Origin: an uncultured Clostridia bacterium
GTDB taxonomy: Bacteria; Bacillota; Clostridia; Lachnospirales; CAG-274
Direction: 5' to 3'
DNA: 64,000 nucleotides
Assembly: GCA_947585865.1 (NCBI GenBank)
Contig: CANPXH010000009.1
Location: 1-64,000, forward strand
A program made the position numbers and the translations under genes. The notes under the pieces are model-generated. The model was given only the letters and a program-made list of their open reading frames with translations, searched no databases and was not told the origin of the DNA. Shown here in pieces: positions 18,053-27,400 of this stretch. Each line of letters starts with the position of its first letter. The stretch's first letter is position 1.

Positions 18053-18094
18053 AACCTGTTTCGGTGATGCCGTTATTCGCCGAAGCAGGTTTTT
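18051..18094 (+). terminator. Terminator between HAD and EamA genes
   Basis: An interrupted stem (AAAACCTG...TTCGG with CCGAAGCAGGTTTT) and T tail, serving two convergent genes. Confidence 0.6.
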
Positions 18095-18105
18095 ATATGA
18101 CGGGG

Positions 18106-19002
18106 TCAATCTCTGTTTTTTTCACCTCGGAGGGATAGCGTAAGCACTGCCGCCATTACAAGAAATATGCCTATGCCGTCGGGAAGAGCAAAGGGCACGG
18201 AAAAAAACAGTACCGATACGACAGCGGATACAAGGGGCTCAAGAGCACTCAGCACTATTGCAGGCGTTGCGCCTATTTTCCCGACTCCCGCAAGGAAAAG
18301 ACCGAAAGCGGCTACGGAGCCGAACACAAGTATGAACAATATGTATCCCATTTCCGCAAGGCTCTGTATTTTATAAGGCTCCGCAAGACCTGTGAGCATA
18401 AGCGCCAATGCGGAGATAAGGGAGGCAAAGCCAAGCAGATACATGGATCCGTATTTTTTTATAAATCCTACAGGTTCTATTGTGTAGAAGGCATAGGACA
18501 TAGCGCTTGTTATGCCGAAAAATATTGCCTTGGGAGATATGGCAAGGCTGCCGGGATTGCCGTGTGTGGATATGAGGAATATGCCTGCCACAGCCATTAT
18601 CACACACAGTATATCGATAAGACTCGGCAGCCTCCTTTTTATAAATGCCATAGCTATCAGCACGAACACCGGGGCGGCATATTGGAGCACCGTGCCTGTT
18701 GCGGCATTGGAATATCTTATTGCTTCGTAGTATGAAAATTGCACATAAGTGCCGCCTATGAGAGCAAAGAGCAGAAGCGTAAGTACATCCTTTTTATCCT
18801 TAAAGCATCGGAAAGGATCCGTTTTCCTTTTTATAAGGGATATCGGCAGGAACACCGCCGCCATGGCGGTCATTCTGAGAAATACCACAAAAAGCGAAGG
18901 TATATCGGATATCTTATACAGCTCCTGAGCCGCTATGCCGCCAAGCCCCCAGCATATTGCGGCTATTGTCACCATTATACAGCCCTTTTTGTTTTCGGAC
19001 AC
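18106..19002 (-). CDS. EamA/DMT-family transporter
   Basis: 298-aa drug/metabolite transporter with about ten membrane helices in two repeated EamA halves. N-terminal IAAICWGLGGIAAQELYK and the end-of-half segments SALEPLVSAVVS and QYAAPVFVLIAM are typical. The start is GTG at 19002, supported by AAGGAGAGG 7 bases upstream. The substrate is unknown; family members export amino acids or metabolites. It lies alone, convergent to the HAD gene. Confidence 0.88.
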   Translation of the reverse strand: MSENKKGCIMVTIAAICWGLGGIAAQELYKISDIPSLFVVFLRMTAMAAVFLPISLIKRKTDPFRCFKDKKDVLTLLLFALIGGTYVQFSYYEAIRYSNAATGTVLQYAAPVFVLIAMAFIKRRLPSLIDILCVIMAVAGIFLISTHGNPGSLAISPKAIFFGITSAMSYAFYTIEPVGFIKKYGSMYLLGFASLISALALMLTGLAEPYKIQSLAEMGYILFILVFGSVAAFGLFLAGVGKIGATPAIVLSALEPLVSAVVSVLFFSVPFALPDGIGIFLVMAAVLTLSLRGEKNRD

Positions 19003-19115
19003 AAGAAACCTCTCCTTTTGTCATAATTATATAAATGTTATCATTTTTATATACGGTTTTCAAGTATCGTATATGTAAAAATTTAATAATTTTTTTGCCA
19101 TTTTAATGTTGATTA

Positions 19116-19144
19116 TTGACTTTATATTACAGTCGTGTTACAAT
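19116..19144 (+). promoter_or_regulatory. Promoter of KDPG aldolase gene
   Basis: -35 TTGACT (19116-19121), 17-base spacer, -10 TACAAT (19139-19144); near consensus. The ribosome site CGAAAGGTGG precedes the ATG at 19201. Confidence 0.75.
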
Positions 19145-19200
19145 CAAATTAGGCAAAATGCTATGTATAAATTATAAAAACGAAAGGTGGTTTATTCAAA

Positions 19201-20160
19201 ATGAATGATGTATTAAAGAAATTAAGCGCAATAGGTATAGTTCCTGTTGTAGTTATCAACGATGCAGATAAGGCCGTGCCTTTGGCAAAGGCTTTGGTAG
19301 AAGGCGGTATCCCCTGTGCGGAGGTCACTTTCAGAACAGCAGCTGCGGAAGAGGCTATAAAGAGAATGGCTGAGGCTGTTCCCGAATTGATAGTAGGCGC
19401 AGGCACAGTGCTCACAAAGGATCAGGCCGACAGAGCTATTGCAGCAGGTTCTCAGTTCCTTGTAAGCCCCGGTTTAGACCCTGAGATCGTTAGCTATTGC
19501 AACGAAAAGGGATATCTTATCACTCCCGGCACAGCTAATCCAAGCGACCTTAACCATGCAGTAAACCTTGGCCTTGAAGTAGTTAAGTTCTTCCCGGCAG
19601 AAGCTGCAGGCGGTCTTAAGATGATAAAGAGCATGGCTGCCGCTTATACAGGACTTAAGTTTATGCCTACAGGCGGTATCAATGCAGCTAACTTAAACAG
19701 CTACCTTGAGTACGAGAAGATCATATGCTGCGGCGGCAGCTGGATGGTTCCCGGCAAGCTTATTGACGAGGGCAAGTTTGACGAGATAGTTACACTTTGT
19801 AAGGAAGCTGTTTCAACTATGCTTGGTCTTGAAATGGTACACGTTGGCATCAATACTCCCGATGAGGCTGCTGCCATGGCTATTGCAGAAAGATTCAACA
19901 AGCTTTTCAACTTCCCGATCAAGAACGGCAATTCAGCTGTTTTCGCATCAAGCGGCATCGAGGTAAGAAAGCAAATGTTCTTAGGCAAGAACGGTCATAT
20001 CGCTATTGCTACCAACTATATGGACAGAGCTATCAACTACATCGAAGCTATGGGCGGAGAGTTCGACTACAGCACTGCTGTTGTTAAGAACGGCAAGACT
20101 ACCGCTATATACTTAAAGGAAGAGTTCGGCGGCTTTGCTGTACACTTAGTTCAGAAATAA
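19201..20160 (+). CDS. eda: KDPG/KHG aldolase fused to a VOC domain
   Basis: 319 aa. Residues about 1-210 are the class I aldolase that splits 2-keto-3-deoxy-6-phosphogluconate (and 4-hydroxy-2-oxoglutarate) into pyruvate and an aldehyde. The Schiff-base Lys is near 129 (VVKFFPAEA), the catalytic Glu is in CAEVTFRT, and GAGTVLT and PTGGIN are conserved. Residues about 213-319 are an extra domain (LEMVHVGINTPDEAAAMA ... FGGFAVHLVQK) resembling a glyoxalase/VOC half. The fused form is seen in several Clostridia; its extra domain has no assigned role. It would feed hexuronate or gluconate catabolism, consistent with polysaccharide use, but no uronate genes are adjacent. Confidence 0.9.
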   Translation: MNDVLKKLSAIGIVPVVVINDADKAVPLAKALVEGGIPCAEVTFRTAAAEEAIKRMAEAVPELIVGAGTVLTKDQADRAIAAGSQFLVSPGLDPEIVSYCNEKGYLITPGTANPSDLNHAVNLGLEVVKFFPAEAAGGLKMIKSMAAAYTGLKFMPTGGINAANLNSYLEYEKIICCGGSWMVPGKLIDEGKFDEIVTLCKEAVSTMLGLEMVHVGINTPDEAAAMAIAERFNKLFNFPIKNGNSAVFASSGIEVRKQMFLGKNGHIAIATNYMDRAINYIEAMGGEFDYSTAVVKNGKTTAIYLKEEFGGFAVHLVQK

Positions 20161-20181
20161 CCAATCCCATACGTGAATTTT

Positions 20182-20207
20182 GGCTGCCGCATTGCGGCAG
20201 CCTTTTT
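20182..20207 (+). terminator. Terminator after KDPG aldolase
   Basis: A 9-bp GC-rich stem (GGCTGCCGC / GCGGCAGCC), 3-base loop and five T. Confidence 0.88.
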
Positions 20208-20326
20208 ATGTGCGTTACGATCTCAATATAACATATCCATATTCCTCGCATATCCTGTTTATGCATTTTATGTAAAAGCATGTAAAAAAATGAAGATGAT
20301 AATTTCAATATAGGTATTGCAAATAT

Positions 20327-20356
20327 TTGTCAAATATGGGAAAATATATGTATACT
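20327..20356 (+). promoter_or_regulatory. Probable promoter of glycosyltransferase cluster
   Basis: -35 TTGTCA (20327-20332), 18-base spacer, -10 TATACT (20351-20356). It overlaps potential upstream starts of the first glycosyltransferase, supporting the ATG at 20378. Confidence 0.5.
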
Positions 20357-20377
20357 TATAACCAAAGAGGCAAAAAC

Positions 20378-21235
20378 ATGGATCTATCAATTATAATAGT
20401 CAACTATAATACAAAGGCGCTTACGGAGCAGACGGTGCGTTCTGTCATAGACACCACATCGGCTATAGATTATGAGATAATAGTAGTTGACAATTCATCT
20501 AAAGAAAAAGAATATTTTGATATGAGCGATCATCGTGTCAAGGTCCTGAGCGGAATTGAAAACAAGGGCTTTGGCCATGCCTGCAACATAGGCACGAACG
20601 TGGCTATAGGAAGATATATACTCTATCTGAATTCGGATGTCATTATGCAAAGCGGAACGCTGAGGGGAGCGGTGGAGTATATGGACAGCCACAGAGACAT
20701 AGGCTGTTTGGGCATAAGGACTATACTTAAAGACGGTACCTTCGATCACGGCTGCAAGAGAGGCTTCCCCACTCCCTTCAACAGTCTCTGCTATGTTTTG
20801 GGGCTGCACAGGCTGTTTCCCAAGGTGAAGAGATTCGGCGGCTATACGCTTAACTACCTCAGCAATGATGAGACCAACGATGTGGACAGCATAAGCGGCG
20901 CCTTTATGCTAATACCCAAGTCCGTGCTGAACAAGGTAGGGCTTTTCGATGAAAGCATATTCATGTATGGCGAGGATATAGACCTTTGCTACAGAATAAA
21001 GCAGGCAGGCTACAGGATAGTGTATTACGCCGATGTATGGATGATACACCTTAAAGGACAAAGCGGGCTGCATACCAAAAGTCCTGTTGTTATAAAGCAT
21101 TTCCATGATGGCATAAAGCGTTTTTACGATATGTATTACAAGGAAAAACATAATTTTATCGTTACGTTTCTTATGCACAGCGCAATAAATATAAGATATG
21201 TGATCACACTTGTGAGGGCTAAGCTCACAAGATAG
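20378..21235 (+). CDS. Family 2 glycosyltransferase (rhamnosyltransferase-like)
   Basis: 285-aa GT-A fold enzyme. The N-terminal nucleotide-sugar motif LSIIIVNYNTKALTEQTV is followed by YILYLNSDV (the DxD-like position) and, at about 185-215, GLFDESIFMYGEDIDLCYR, typical of the WbbL/rhamnosyltransferase-like subgroup. The ATG at 20378 is preceded by AAAGAGG and lies downstream of the promoter. It is the first of three consecutive GT2 genes spaced 9-13 bases apart. The donor sugar is not determinable. The cluster probably builds a cell-wall or surface polysaccharide side chain. Confidence 0.88.
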   Translation: MDLSIIIVNYNTKALTEQTVRSVIDTTSAIDYEIIVVDNSSKEKEYFDMSDHRVKVLSGIENKGFGHACNIGTNVAIGRYILYLNSDVIMQSGTLRGAVEYMDSHRDIGCLGIRTILKDGTFDHGCKRGFPTPFNSLCYVLGLHRLFPKVKRFGGYTLNYLSNDETNDVDSISGAFMLIPKSVLNKVGLFDESIFMYGEDIDLCYRIKQAGYRIVYYADVWMIHLKGQSGLHTKSPVVIKHFHDGIKRFYDMYYKEKHNFIVTFLMHSAINIRYVITLVRAKLTR

Positions 21236-21248
21236 AAAGAGTGATGGT

Positions 21249-22151
21249 ATGAGTATAGATATTCTTATGGCTGTCTATAACGGTGAAAAATACATAGGAG
21301 AGCAGATAGAAAGCATATTGGCTCAGACCCGAAAAGACTGGCGGCTTATGATATGCGACGACTGTTCACAAGACGGCACGGCAAAAATAATAAAAAAATA
21401 CAGCTCCGCCCACAGGGATAAGATATTCCTGTATGAAAACGAAAAAAATTCGGGCTCCTCAAAAGCTAATTTTTTTAAGCTTTTTAAAATGTCCCATGCG
21501 GATCATATATTTACGTGCGACCAAGACGATATATGGAAAAGCGACAAGATAGAAAAGACGCTCGAAGCATTTGGAGATGAAGATATCCCAACGCTTGTAC
21601 ATACGGATCTTACGGTGGTCGATGCAAATAAAAAAGTGATAAGCGGCTCCATGATAAGGTCTCAGCACATAGATATAAAAAGAGACAAGCTTAATGAACT
21701 GATCGTGCAGAATATTGTGACAGGCTGTACAATGGCTGTAAATAAAAAGCTTGCCGCCATACTTAAGGAGCCTGATGTCATACCCGTACACGATTGGTGG
21801 ATAGCCGCAACAGCCTCCATATACGGACAGATAAAGTATATAGACGAGCCTACCGTCTATTACAGGCAGCATGACGATAACCAATGCGGTGCGCAGGATA
21901 TGTACAGCACAGAATATCTTGCAGGCAGATTCAGGGATAAGAACAGATCCAAATATATGCTGGAGCTTGGCTATATAATGGCGGAGGAGCTTTTGGATAA
22001 ATACGATATACCATCTGAATATGTACCTATGCTGAAGGAATATTCGGCTATGCCCGGAAAGGGCAAGGCCGAAAAGATAAAGACGCTTTTAAGATACAAT
22101 ATATGGAAAAGCGGCATAACAAGAAAGCTTGGACAGCTTTATTTCCTGTAG
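21249..22151 (+). CDS. Family 2 glycosyltransferase
   Basis: 300 aa, second gene of the cluster. The GT-A domain starts at the N-terminus (SIDILMAVYNGEKYIGEQIESI), with DDCSQDGT and the metal-binding FTCDQDDIW near residue 95. The C-terminal half carries HDWWIAATASIYG and YYRQHDDN, as in rhamnosyl- and alpha-1,3-type transferases. No membrane segment. Substrate not assigned. Confidence 0.88.
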   Translation: MSIDILMAVYNGEKYIGEQIESILAQTRKDWRLMICDDCSQDGTAKIIKKYSSAHRDKIFLYENEKNSGSSKANFFKLFKMSHADHIFTCDQDDIWKSDKIEKTLEAFGDEDIPTLVHTDLTVVDANKKVISGSMIRSQHIDIKRDKLNELIVQNIVTGCTMAVNKKLAAILKEPDVIPVHDWWIAATASIYGQIKYIDEPTVYYRQHDDNQCGAQDMYSTEYLAGRFRDKNRSKYMLELGYIMAEELLDKYDIPSEYVPMLKEYSAMPGKGKAEKIKTLLRYNIWKSGITRKLGQLYFL

Positions 22152-22160
22152 GAGGCAACT

Positions 22161-23567
22161 ATGAGTTCAATGAAGGCGGCCGTTGTTAAGAAGATAATAC
22201 GCTACGGCAGGGAAAGGGGATTGTTATCTCTTGCTGTAAAGCTCAGAGAAAGAGCAGGCTATAAGCTTGCGGCTCTGAGATATGTAAAAGACAATGCTCT
22301 TACCCAAGAGGAAATAGAAAAACAGAAAAATACGGTATACGACAGAGATACTCTCATAAGCATATGCGTTCCCCTCTACAATACCAAAAGGGAATACCTT
22401 GAAGAAATGCTTAAATCCGTTATCGGGCAGACCTATCCTTGCTGGGAGCTTTGCATTGCAGACGGAAGCACGGCGGAATATACATATATCGAGGCTATGA
22501 TCAAGGGCATAGGCGACAGAAGGATAAAATATAAGAAGCTGAACGGCAACAAGGGCATAGTTGAAAACAGCAATGAAGCCTGCGCCATGGCATCGGGGGA
22601 ATATATCGCTCTTTTGGATCACGACGATGTGCTTGCGGCAGATGCTCTTTATCATGTAAAAAAGGAGATCGACAATGGCTCGGATTATATATATACCGAT
22701 GAGGCCAGCTTTTCAAGATCTGTAAAAGATCCGGACATAATACATTTCAAGCCGGATTATTCTGTTTTTGACCTAAGGGGAAATAATTACATATGCCATC
22801 TTTCCGTATTCAAGAAAACTCTTTTTGAAGCAGTCGGCGGTTTCAGACAGGGCTATGACGGAAGCCAGGATCACGATCTTATTCTGAGACTGTGCGAAAG
22901 GGCAAAAAAAATAACGCATATACCCAAGGTGCTTTATTTTTGGCGCATACATCCCGACTCTGTGGCTATGGACATAAGCGCCAAGCCATATTGCCTTACC
23001 ACGGGCATAAGAGCGGTGGAAAGCCATTTGGAGAGAATGAAGATAAAGGCCGAGGTCACAAATGCCGCAGAAAACGCCTCTGTGTACAGGGTAAGGTACA
23101 AAACTTGCGTAAAGCCTGCCGTTATAAACAATATAGAAAATATAAAAGGCGTAGAGAACGAATACATAATAGTGGCGGACAGAAACATAACCGTGGGTGC
23201 CGAAGCGCTAAGAGAAATGTGCGGTATCCTCCAGCTTGAAGGCGTTGGCATGGTAGGGGGAATGGTCATTCAAAAAGGCAGGATAAAATATGCCACCCTT
23301 AAGATACGCAACAAAAAGACGATATCGGAATATGAGGGTATGCCTTCCGTAAGCGAGGGATATATGAAGAGACTTAAGTATGCACAGGCGGCGGAGGCTC
23401 TGCCTTGTAAATTTTTCGGCATACGCCGTTCGGTGCTTGAGGGAATGGGATATTTTGACGAGAGCCTGTGGGAAGACGACAAAACTGTAGATATGTGCCG
23501 CAGGCTTAAAAAATACGGCTATGAAATAGTGTTTGATCCCTATGCCGTAGGCGAAATAAGGAGGTGA
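22161..23567 (+). CDS. Family 2 glycosyltransferase with C-terminal extension
   Basis: 468 aa, third gene of the cluster, start supported by AGGAGG. About 55 residues precede a GT2 domain (SICVPLYNTKREYLEEML; ALLDHDDVL as the metal-binding motif near residue 152; GGFRQGYDGSQDHDLILR). The last 150 residues hold a second, degenerate GT-like segment (VGMVGGMVIQKG ... LWEDDKTVDMCRRLKKYG) resembling the acceptor half of rhamnan-type transferases. It may be a two-domain enzyme in which only the first domain is clearly complete. Its stop overlaps the region of the next gene's ribosome site. Confidence 0.86.
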   Translation: MSSMKAAVVKKIIRYGRERGLLSLAVKLRERAGYKLAALRYVKDNALTQEEIEKQKNTVYDRDTLISICVPLYNTKREYLEEMLKSVIGQTYPCWELCIADGSTAEYTYIEAMIKGIGDRRIKYKKLNGNKGIVENSNEACAMASGEYIALLDHDDVLAADALYHVKKEIDNGSDYIYTDEASFSRSVKDPDIIHFKPDYSVFDLRGNNYICHLSVFKKTLFEAVGGFRQGYDGSQDHDLILRLCERAKKITHIPKVLYFWRIHPDSVAMDISAKPYCLTTGIRAVESHLERMKIKAEVTNAAENASVYRVRYKTCVKPAVINNIENIKGVENEYIIVADRNITVGAEALREMCGILQLEGVGMVGGMVIQKGRIKYATLKIRNKKTISEYEGMPSVSEGYMKRLKYAQAAEALPCKFFGIRRSVLEGMGYFDESLWEDDKTVDMCRRLKKYGYEIVFDPYAVGEIRR

Positions 23568-23572
23568 GCGTA

Positions 23573-23869
23573 TTGCCGGATAAAATATTGATATTCAATG
23601 TATTAAGCGGGGTATTCGGCATAGGCGCTCTTATAATACCTGTGCTTTCAAGCATACAAGGGCAAAACTGCGGCAGCAGACCTATAGCAGTAAGTCTCAG
23701 CGCCTATATACTTGCGCTGGTATTTCAGATATTTGATATAGGCGAAAGAGTAAAGCTGCAGGATTGGACAGCTCTTGCCGATACGATGGAGTGGGTCTCT
23801 TTTACGGCGGCGCTTTTTGCTTTGATAATCATCTTGCTAAATATAATACTGCTTCGTATAAAAAGCTGA
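23573..23869 (+). CDS. Small three-helix membrane protein
   Basis: 98 aa, unrecognised. Three hydrophobic segments (about 7-28, 38-56, 73-95) with short loops; no catalytic motif. The start is taken as TTG at 23573, 8 bases after AAGGAGG; an in-frame GTG at 23564 lies inside that ribosome site. It is the last gene of the glycosyltransferase unit, so it could help assemble or export the same glycan (context only). Confidence 0.65.
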   Translation: MPDKILIFNVLSGVFGIGALIIPVLSSIQGQNCGSRPIAVSLSAYILALVFQIFDIGERVKLQDWTALADTMEWVSFTAALFALIIILLNIILLRIKS

Positions 23870-23894
23870 GGATGTCGTACAGGCATCCTTTTTA
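23869..23894 (+). terminator. Terminator of glycosyltransferase cluster
   Basis: A short stem AGGATG / CATCCT directly after the stop codon, followed by TTTTTA. Confidence 0.5.
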
Positions 23895-23944
23895 TATTTT
23901 AAATTCGGTCAAAACGGCCGCCTCCCATAGAGGCGGTATGTTTC

Positions 23945-24219
23945 AAATATCATAGATATTGCAGCGTGTCGATAAAATCGACACGCTTGAAAGAAATGCT
24001 TTTTGACATTTCTTTCAGTTAGCTGCGGTCGGAACCAGCCGTGTTTTCTGCAATTTAGGCATTTATGCCTAAATTACAGAAAAGTTCCTGTCCTCGGAGG
24101 AAGTGAATTCCTCCTGCGGATTAAAGTCTGCGACGCTTTTTTGTAGGCTGTTCTTTATTTTAATTCATATTTACTCTCAACATATTTTTTTCGACAGTCT
24201 AAAATATCATAGATATTGC
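23945..24219. repeat. Hairpin-rich segment between 18-bp direct repeats
   Basis: The 18-mer AAATATCATAGATATTGC occurs at 23945-23962 and, identically, at 24202-24219. The 239 bases between hold at least four perfect hairpins: GCGTGTCGA/TCGACACGC (23964-23986), GAAAGAAATG/CATTTCTTTC (23989-24016), TTTTCTG...AATTTAGGCAT/ATGCCTAAATT...CAGAAAA (24044-24083) and GGAGGAA/TTCCTCC (24096-24114), then GCGACGC followed by six T (24130-24142). There is no convincing reading frame. It could be a small non-autonomous mobile element or a structured RNA. It fills most of the 550-base gap before the M60 gene. Confidence 0.7.
23964..24018 (+). repeat. Dispersed hairpin repeat, copy 1
   Basis: A core stem GCGTGTCGA/TCGACACGC, then TTGAAA, an AATGCTT box, a second small hairpin and TTTCAGTT. 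Related copies are at 30927-30975 (same strand) and 63330-63377 (opposite strand). All three are intergenic. Confidence 0.75.
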
Positions 24220-24264
24220 TCTTTTAACTTAATAAAGTCAAGTTAAGATTTCATTAAATTTTCT

Positions 24265-24293
24265 TGACCATTTGTTAAAATAATGTTATAATT
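24265..24293 (+). promoter_or_regulatory. Promoter of the giant M60 protein
   Basis: -35 TTGACC (24265-24270), 17-base spacer, -10 TATAAT (24288-24293). Transcription should start near 24300, leaving a leader of about 120 bases. Confidence 0.78.
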
Positions 24294-24299
24294 TTAACA

Positions 24300-24419
24300 A
24301 TAGGATGAATAGGTGCTGTTTGCGGCAAATAGCGGATATATGGGCACTCAAGAGCCTATAGAGTATTTCGGGTGCGGCAATCCCCTATATCCTTTAAAAA
24401 TATAAGAAAGGAGCACTTT
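24300..24419 (+). ncRNA. Structured 5' leader of the M60 gene (unknown class)
   Basis: From the predicted transcription start the leader can form a closing stem (AGGAT 24303-24307 with ATCCT 24390-24394), an arm with ATAGG/CCTAT and GTGC/GCAC, and inside it a 7-bp hairpin CTGTTTG-CGG-CAAATAG (24317-24333). A further GGG/CCC hairpin (24371-24385) carries the same octamer TGCGGCAA that forms the first loop (24322-24329 and 24374-24381). I could not match it to a known riboswitch consensus. The ribosome site AAAGGAG follows the closing stem. Structure is inferred by eye. Confidence 0.5.
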
Positions 24420-27400
24420 ATGAAATCCAAAACAAATTTATTCAAAAAAGTAGGTGCCGGTATTCTGGCATCAGCTCTCTTATTTCAAAGCGCAGTTGTT
24501 CCTGCTGCCGACATAGAAATAGATTCTGTTATAGATGCGGACACAGGATCTTTGGAGAGCGTTTCGGATGTAAGCACATTTGGAGTCAGTATGAATCTCG
24601 ATCTTCCTGCGGCAGGTGACAATTTCCATGTCGAGCTTAAGGATGAAGAGGACACCAATGCAAATTACAGCACTGATATTATCACAAACACACATGGTAC
24701 CGAGGCATCGGGCGTTATAACCAATGTTCCCGTAGATACAGCTACGGGCGAGAAGAGCTATACGCTTGTTATCACGGCTCCCGGCTATGCCACATATACT
24801 CAGCCCGGCGTTGCCATACATAAGGGAATGACGACCAAGGTCGAGATAAACAACAGTAAGCAGAAAAACGATCTTCTGGGCCCAGACTCCGCTGCAAAGC
24901 ACGCCGTTATGGCGATAGGTGATGTGAACGCAGACGGCAAGGTCGATGAAAATGACGAGCAGGCAATGATAAAGGTCATAAACAGCAATACGACAGACAG
25001 TAATATAGCTGTTACCTTCGACCTTAATAACGACGGCAATATAAATGTAGCGGATCTTGCATACATCACCCATAACAAAGGCGAAAATGTAGACGCCGTT
25101 CCGCTCAATATAATCTCTGCTGAAAACATACAGCCCGAGATAGCCGACAATACCGTTGTAAAAGACGGAAATGTAAACGATCTTATACAGAGCCAGGGCA
25201 ATGCCGTTCAGCTTGCGCCTGCAAACGATGAAGAGATTTCCGACACAAACCCTGTTGAGGTATCTCTCAATATAAATGATGCCGCTCCGGAGGAATCAAA
25301 GCAGGCGGCAGGTATCGTAATTAAGCCTCCCGCAGGCTCTGAAAACCGTATTACAAAAGGTACCGTACAGGTAGAAGGCGTTGACCTTGAAACAGGCGAA
25401 GAGGTCGTGAGAGAGGTAGAGGTAAAGGATACTTCCGCTTCACAGCCTGTGCAGGCAGCCATACTTCCTATATTTGCCGATCTTTTTGCTTCACCCGACA
25501 GTATCGCCACAGTAGAAAGTGACGGTACGGTAGTTGTGAACATAGGCAAGCAAATAGCTATAAAGAAGGTAACTATAAAGGTTACCGGCTCCAGCACAAA
25601 GCTTGTGGATATAGCAGAGGTGGAGTTTGTAAACAATATGGAGAGCAGGATACCCGAGCCTGAGCTCAACATTCCCGAAATAACGGAAATGAAGCAGACG
25701 GAGGCAGGCCTTTATCCTAAATTTACCGTAAGCTGGACTGCTCAAAACAATGTTGACGGCTATGATATAAACGTAAGCCAGGGCTCATCCCAGCAGACGT
25801 TCCATACAAATAAGACTACCATGACGGTACAGTCTTTAAACAGCGGAGACCTTAAGCAGTACGTTCCGTACACCGTTCGTGTCTGCGCTACCAGCGGCGA
25901 CTGGAAGAGCAAGTGGTCAGAGTCAAAAACCATTGAAATGGATTCAATGAAAAATCTGCCGCCTAAGACAGAGAATGCAAAAGCGGAAGCAAAGGTAGAA
26001 TCTATACTTGTTACATGGAAGGCTACCATGCACAGCCAGTGGTACAGCGTGCATTACAGAGAAGAGGGAACACAGGAATATACCGTGGCCGATAATATTA
26101 CAGGCACCTCCCACACTATACTCAATCTTAAGGCAGGAGTTACATATGAGATATATGTAATAGGTCACAACAACTATGGCTCAGGCTCCGAATATGAGCT
26201 TTTAAAGGCTGAGCCCAAGGCGTCAAACGATGTGGCTATGCCTATGCGTAAGCTTATAAACAAGCCAAAGGGCAGAGGCGAGCTCATGTCTCATATAAAG
26301 AGCGTTGAATTTACGGAAAAGGAAGGGGAAAATATACTCTACGGAGATATAAATGCCCCTGTGGACAATAATCAGGATACATATGCTTATGTAAGAGAGT
26401 GGGATACGGGATATACATACAGTAACTATGCCAACCCCATAATCACTCTTGACGATAAGTATACTATAGATACTATCCGCTTTACACCAAGCGGAAGCCA
26501 GCCCCATATATATTCCGTTGCTGCCATAAGATATAAAGACGACAATGGCGCTTGGCAGAGAGTGAATGCCAATCTTTCACTCAGAGCGGATGCAGAAAAC
26601 AACAGATATTATACATTGATCGCAGATCATCCCGTTACATCGGATACATATCAGCTTCTTATACAGATAGCGGGAGGCAGCCGCCCCATCACCATAGCCG
26701 AGATGAGGTTCTATGAGTATGAGGATATTGCCACCAGAATAAATAATATGTATGCAGATGATATGCATATACAGCTCAATGAAAATGTTACGGAGGATAT
26801 GATAAACGGCTTTAGGAAGGAGCTTGATGAAAAAGACGATGAAAGCGGCGAGCTTCATCCCGAAAGAGATAATCTCCTCATAGAGCTTGATTATGCTCAG
26901 CAGCTTCTTGAAACAAAAGGTCTTAATGATATCATCCATATAGATACCAAGGTTTCTGCCAAGCTTGACAACGGCTTCGACGATTTTGCAATGCCTCTTA
27001 CAGACCTGCAGCCTATAGGCGTTGCTGCGGAAACGGGCAAAGAGCTTGTTATATATTTAGGCTCTGCTACCGATGCAAGAAACACAAACACAAGCCTTAA
27101 GCTCGTAGCCACTCAGATGCACAATGATTCTTCATTTGGCTGGTCTAAGGATATAACAACGCTTAAGGCAGGCCGTAATGTTATCAAGATACCTACATTG
27201 GGCACATATGCCGAGCGTGAGAACGGCGGTTCGCTTTATGTACAGTGGACAGGTATAAATAACCGTGACTACACATTAAGAGTAAGCGGCGGCACAAAGA
27301 TACCTATGCTTAATGTAGCAGGAGTAACAGGCGCAGACAGAACAGAGGCTATTGAAAAATATGTCGATGAACTTTCAGCACACGTTTCAGGTCTTGAAAA

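Noticed and set aside
24300-24419. M60 leader as a c-di-GMP or cobalamin riboswitch
   Set aside because: The conserved core sequences of those classes are not found; only generic pairing and a repeated octamer are seen.
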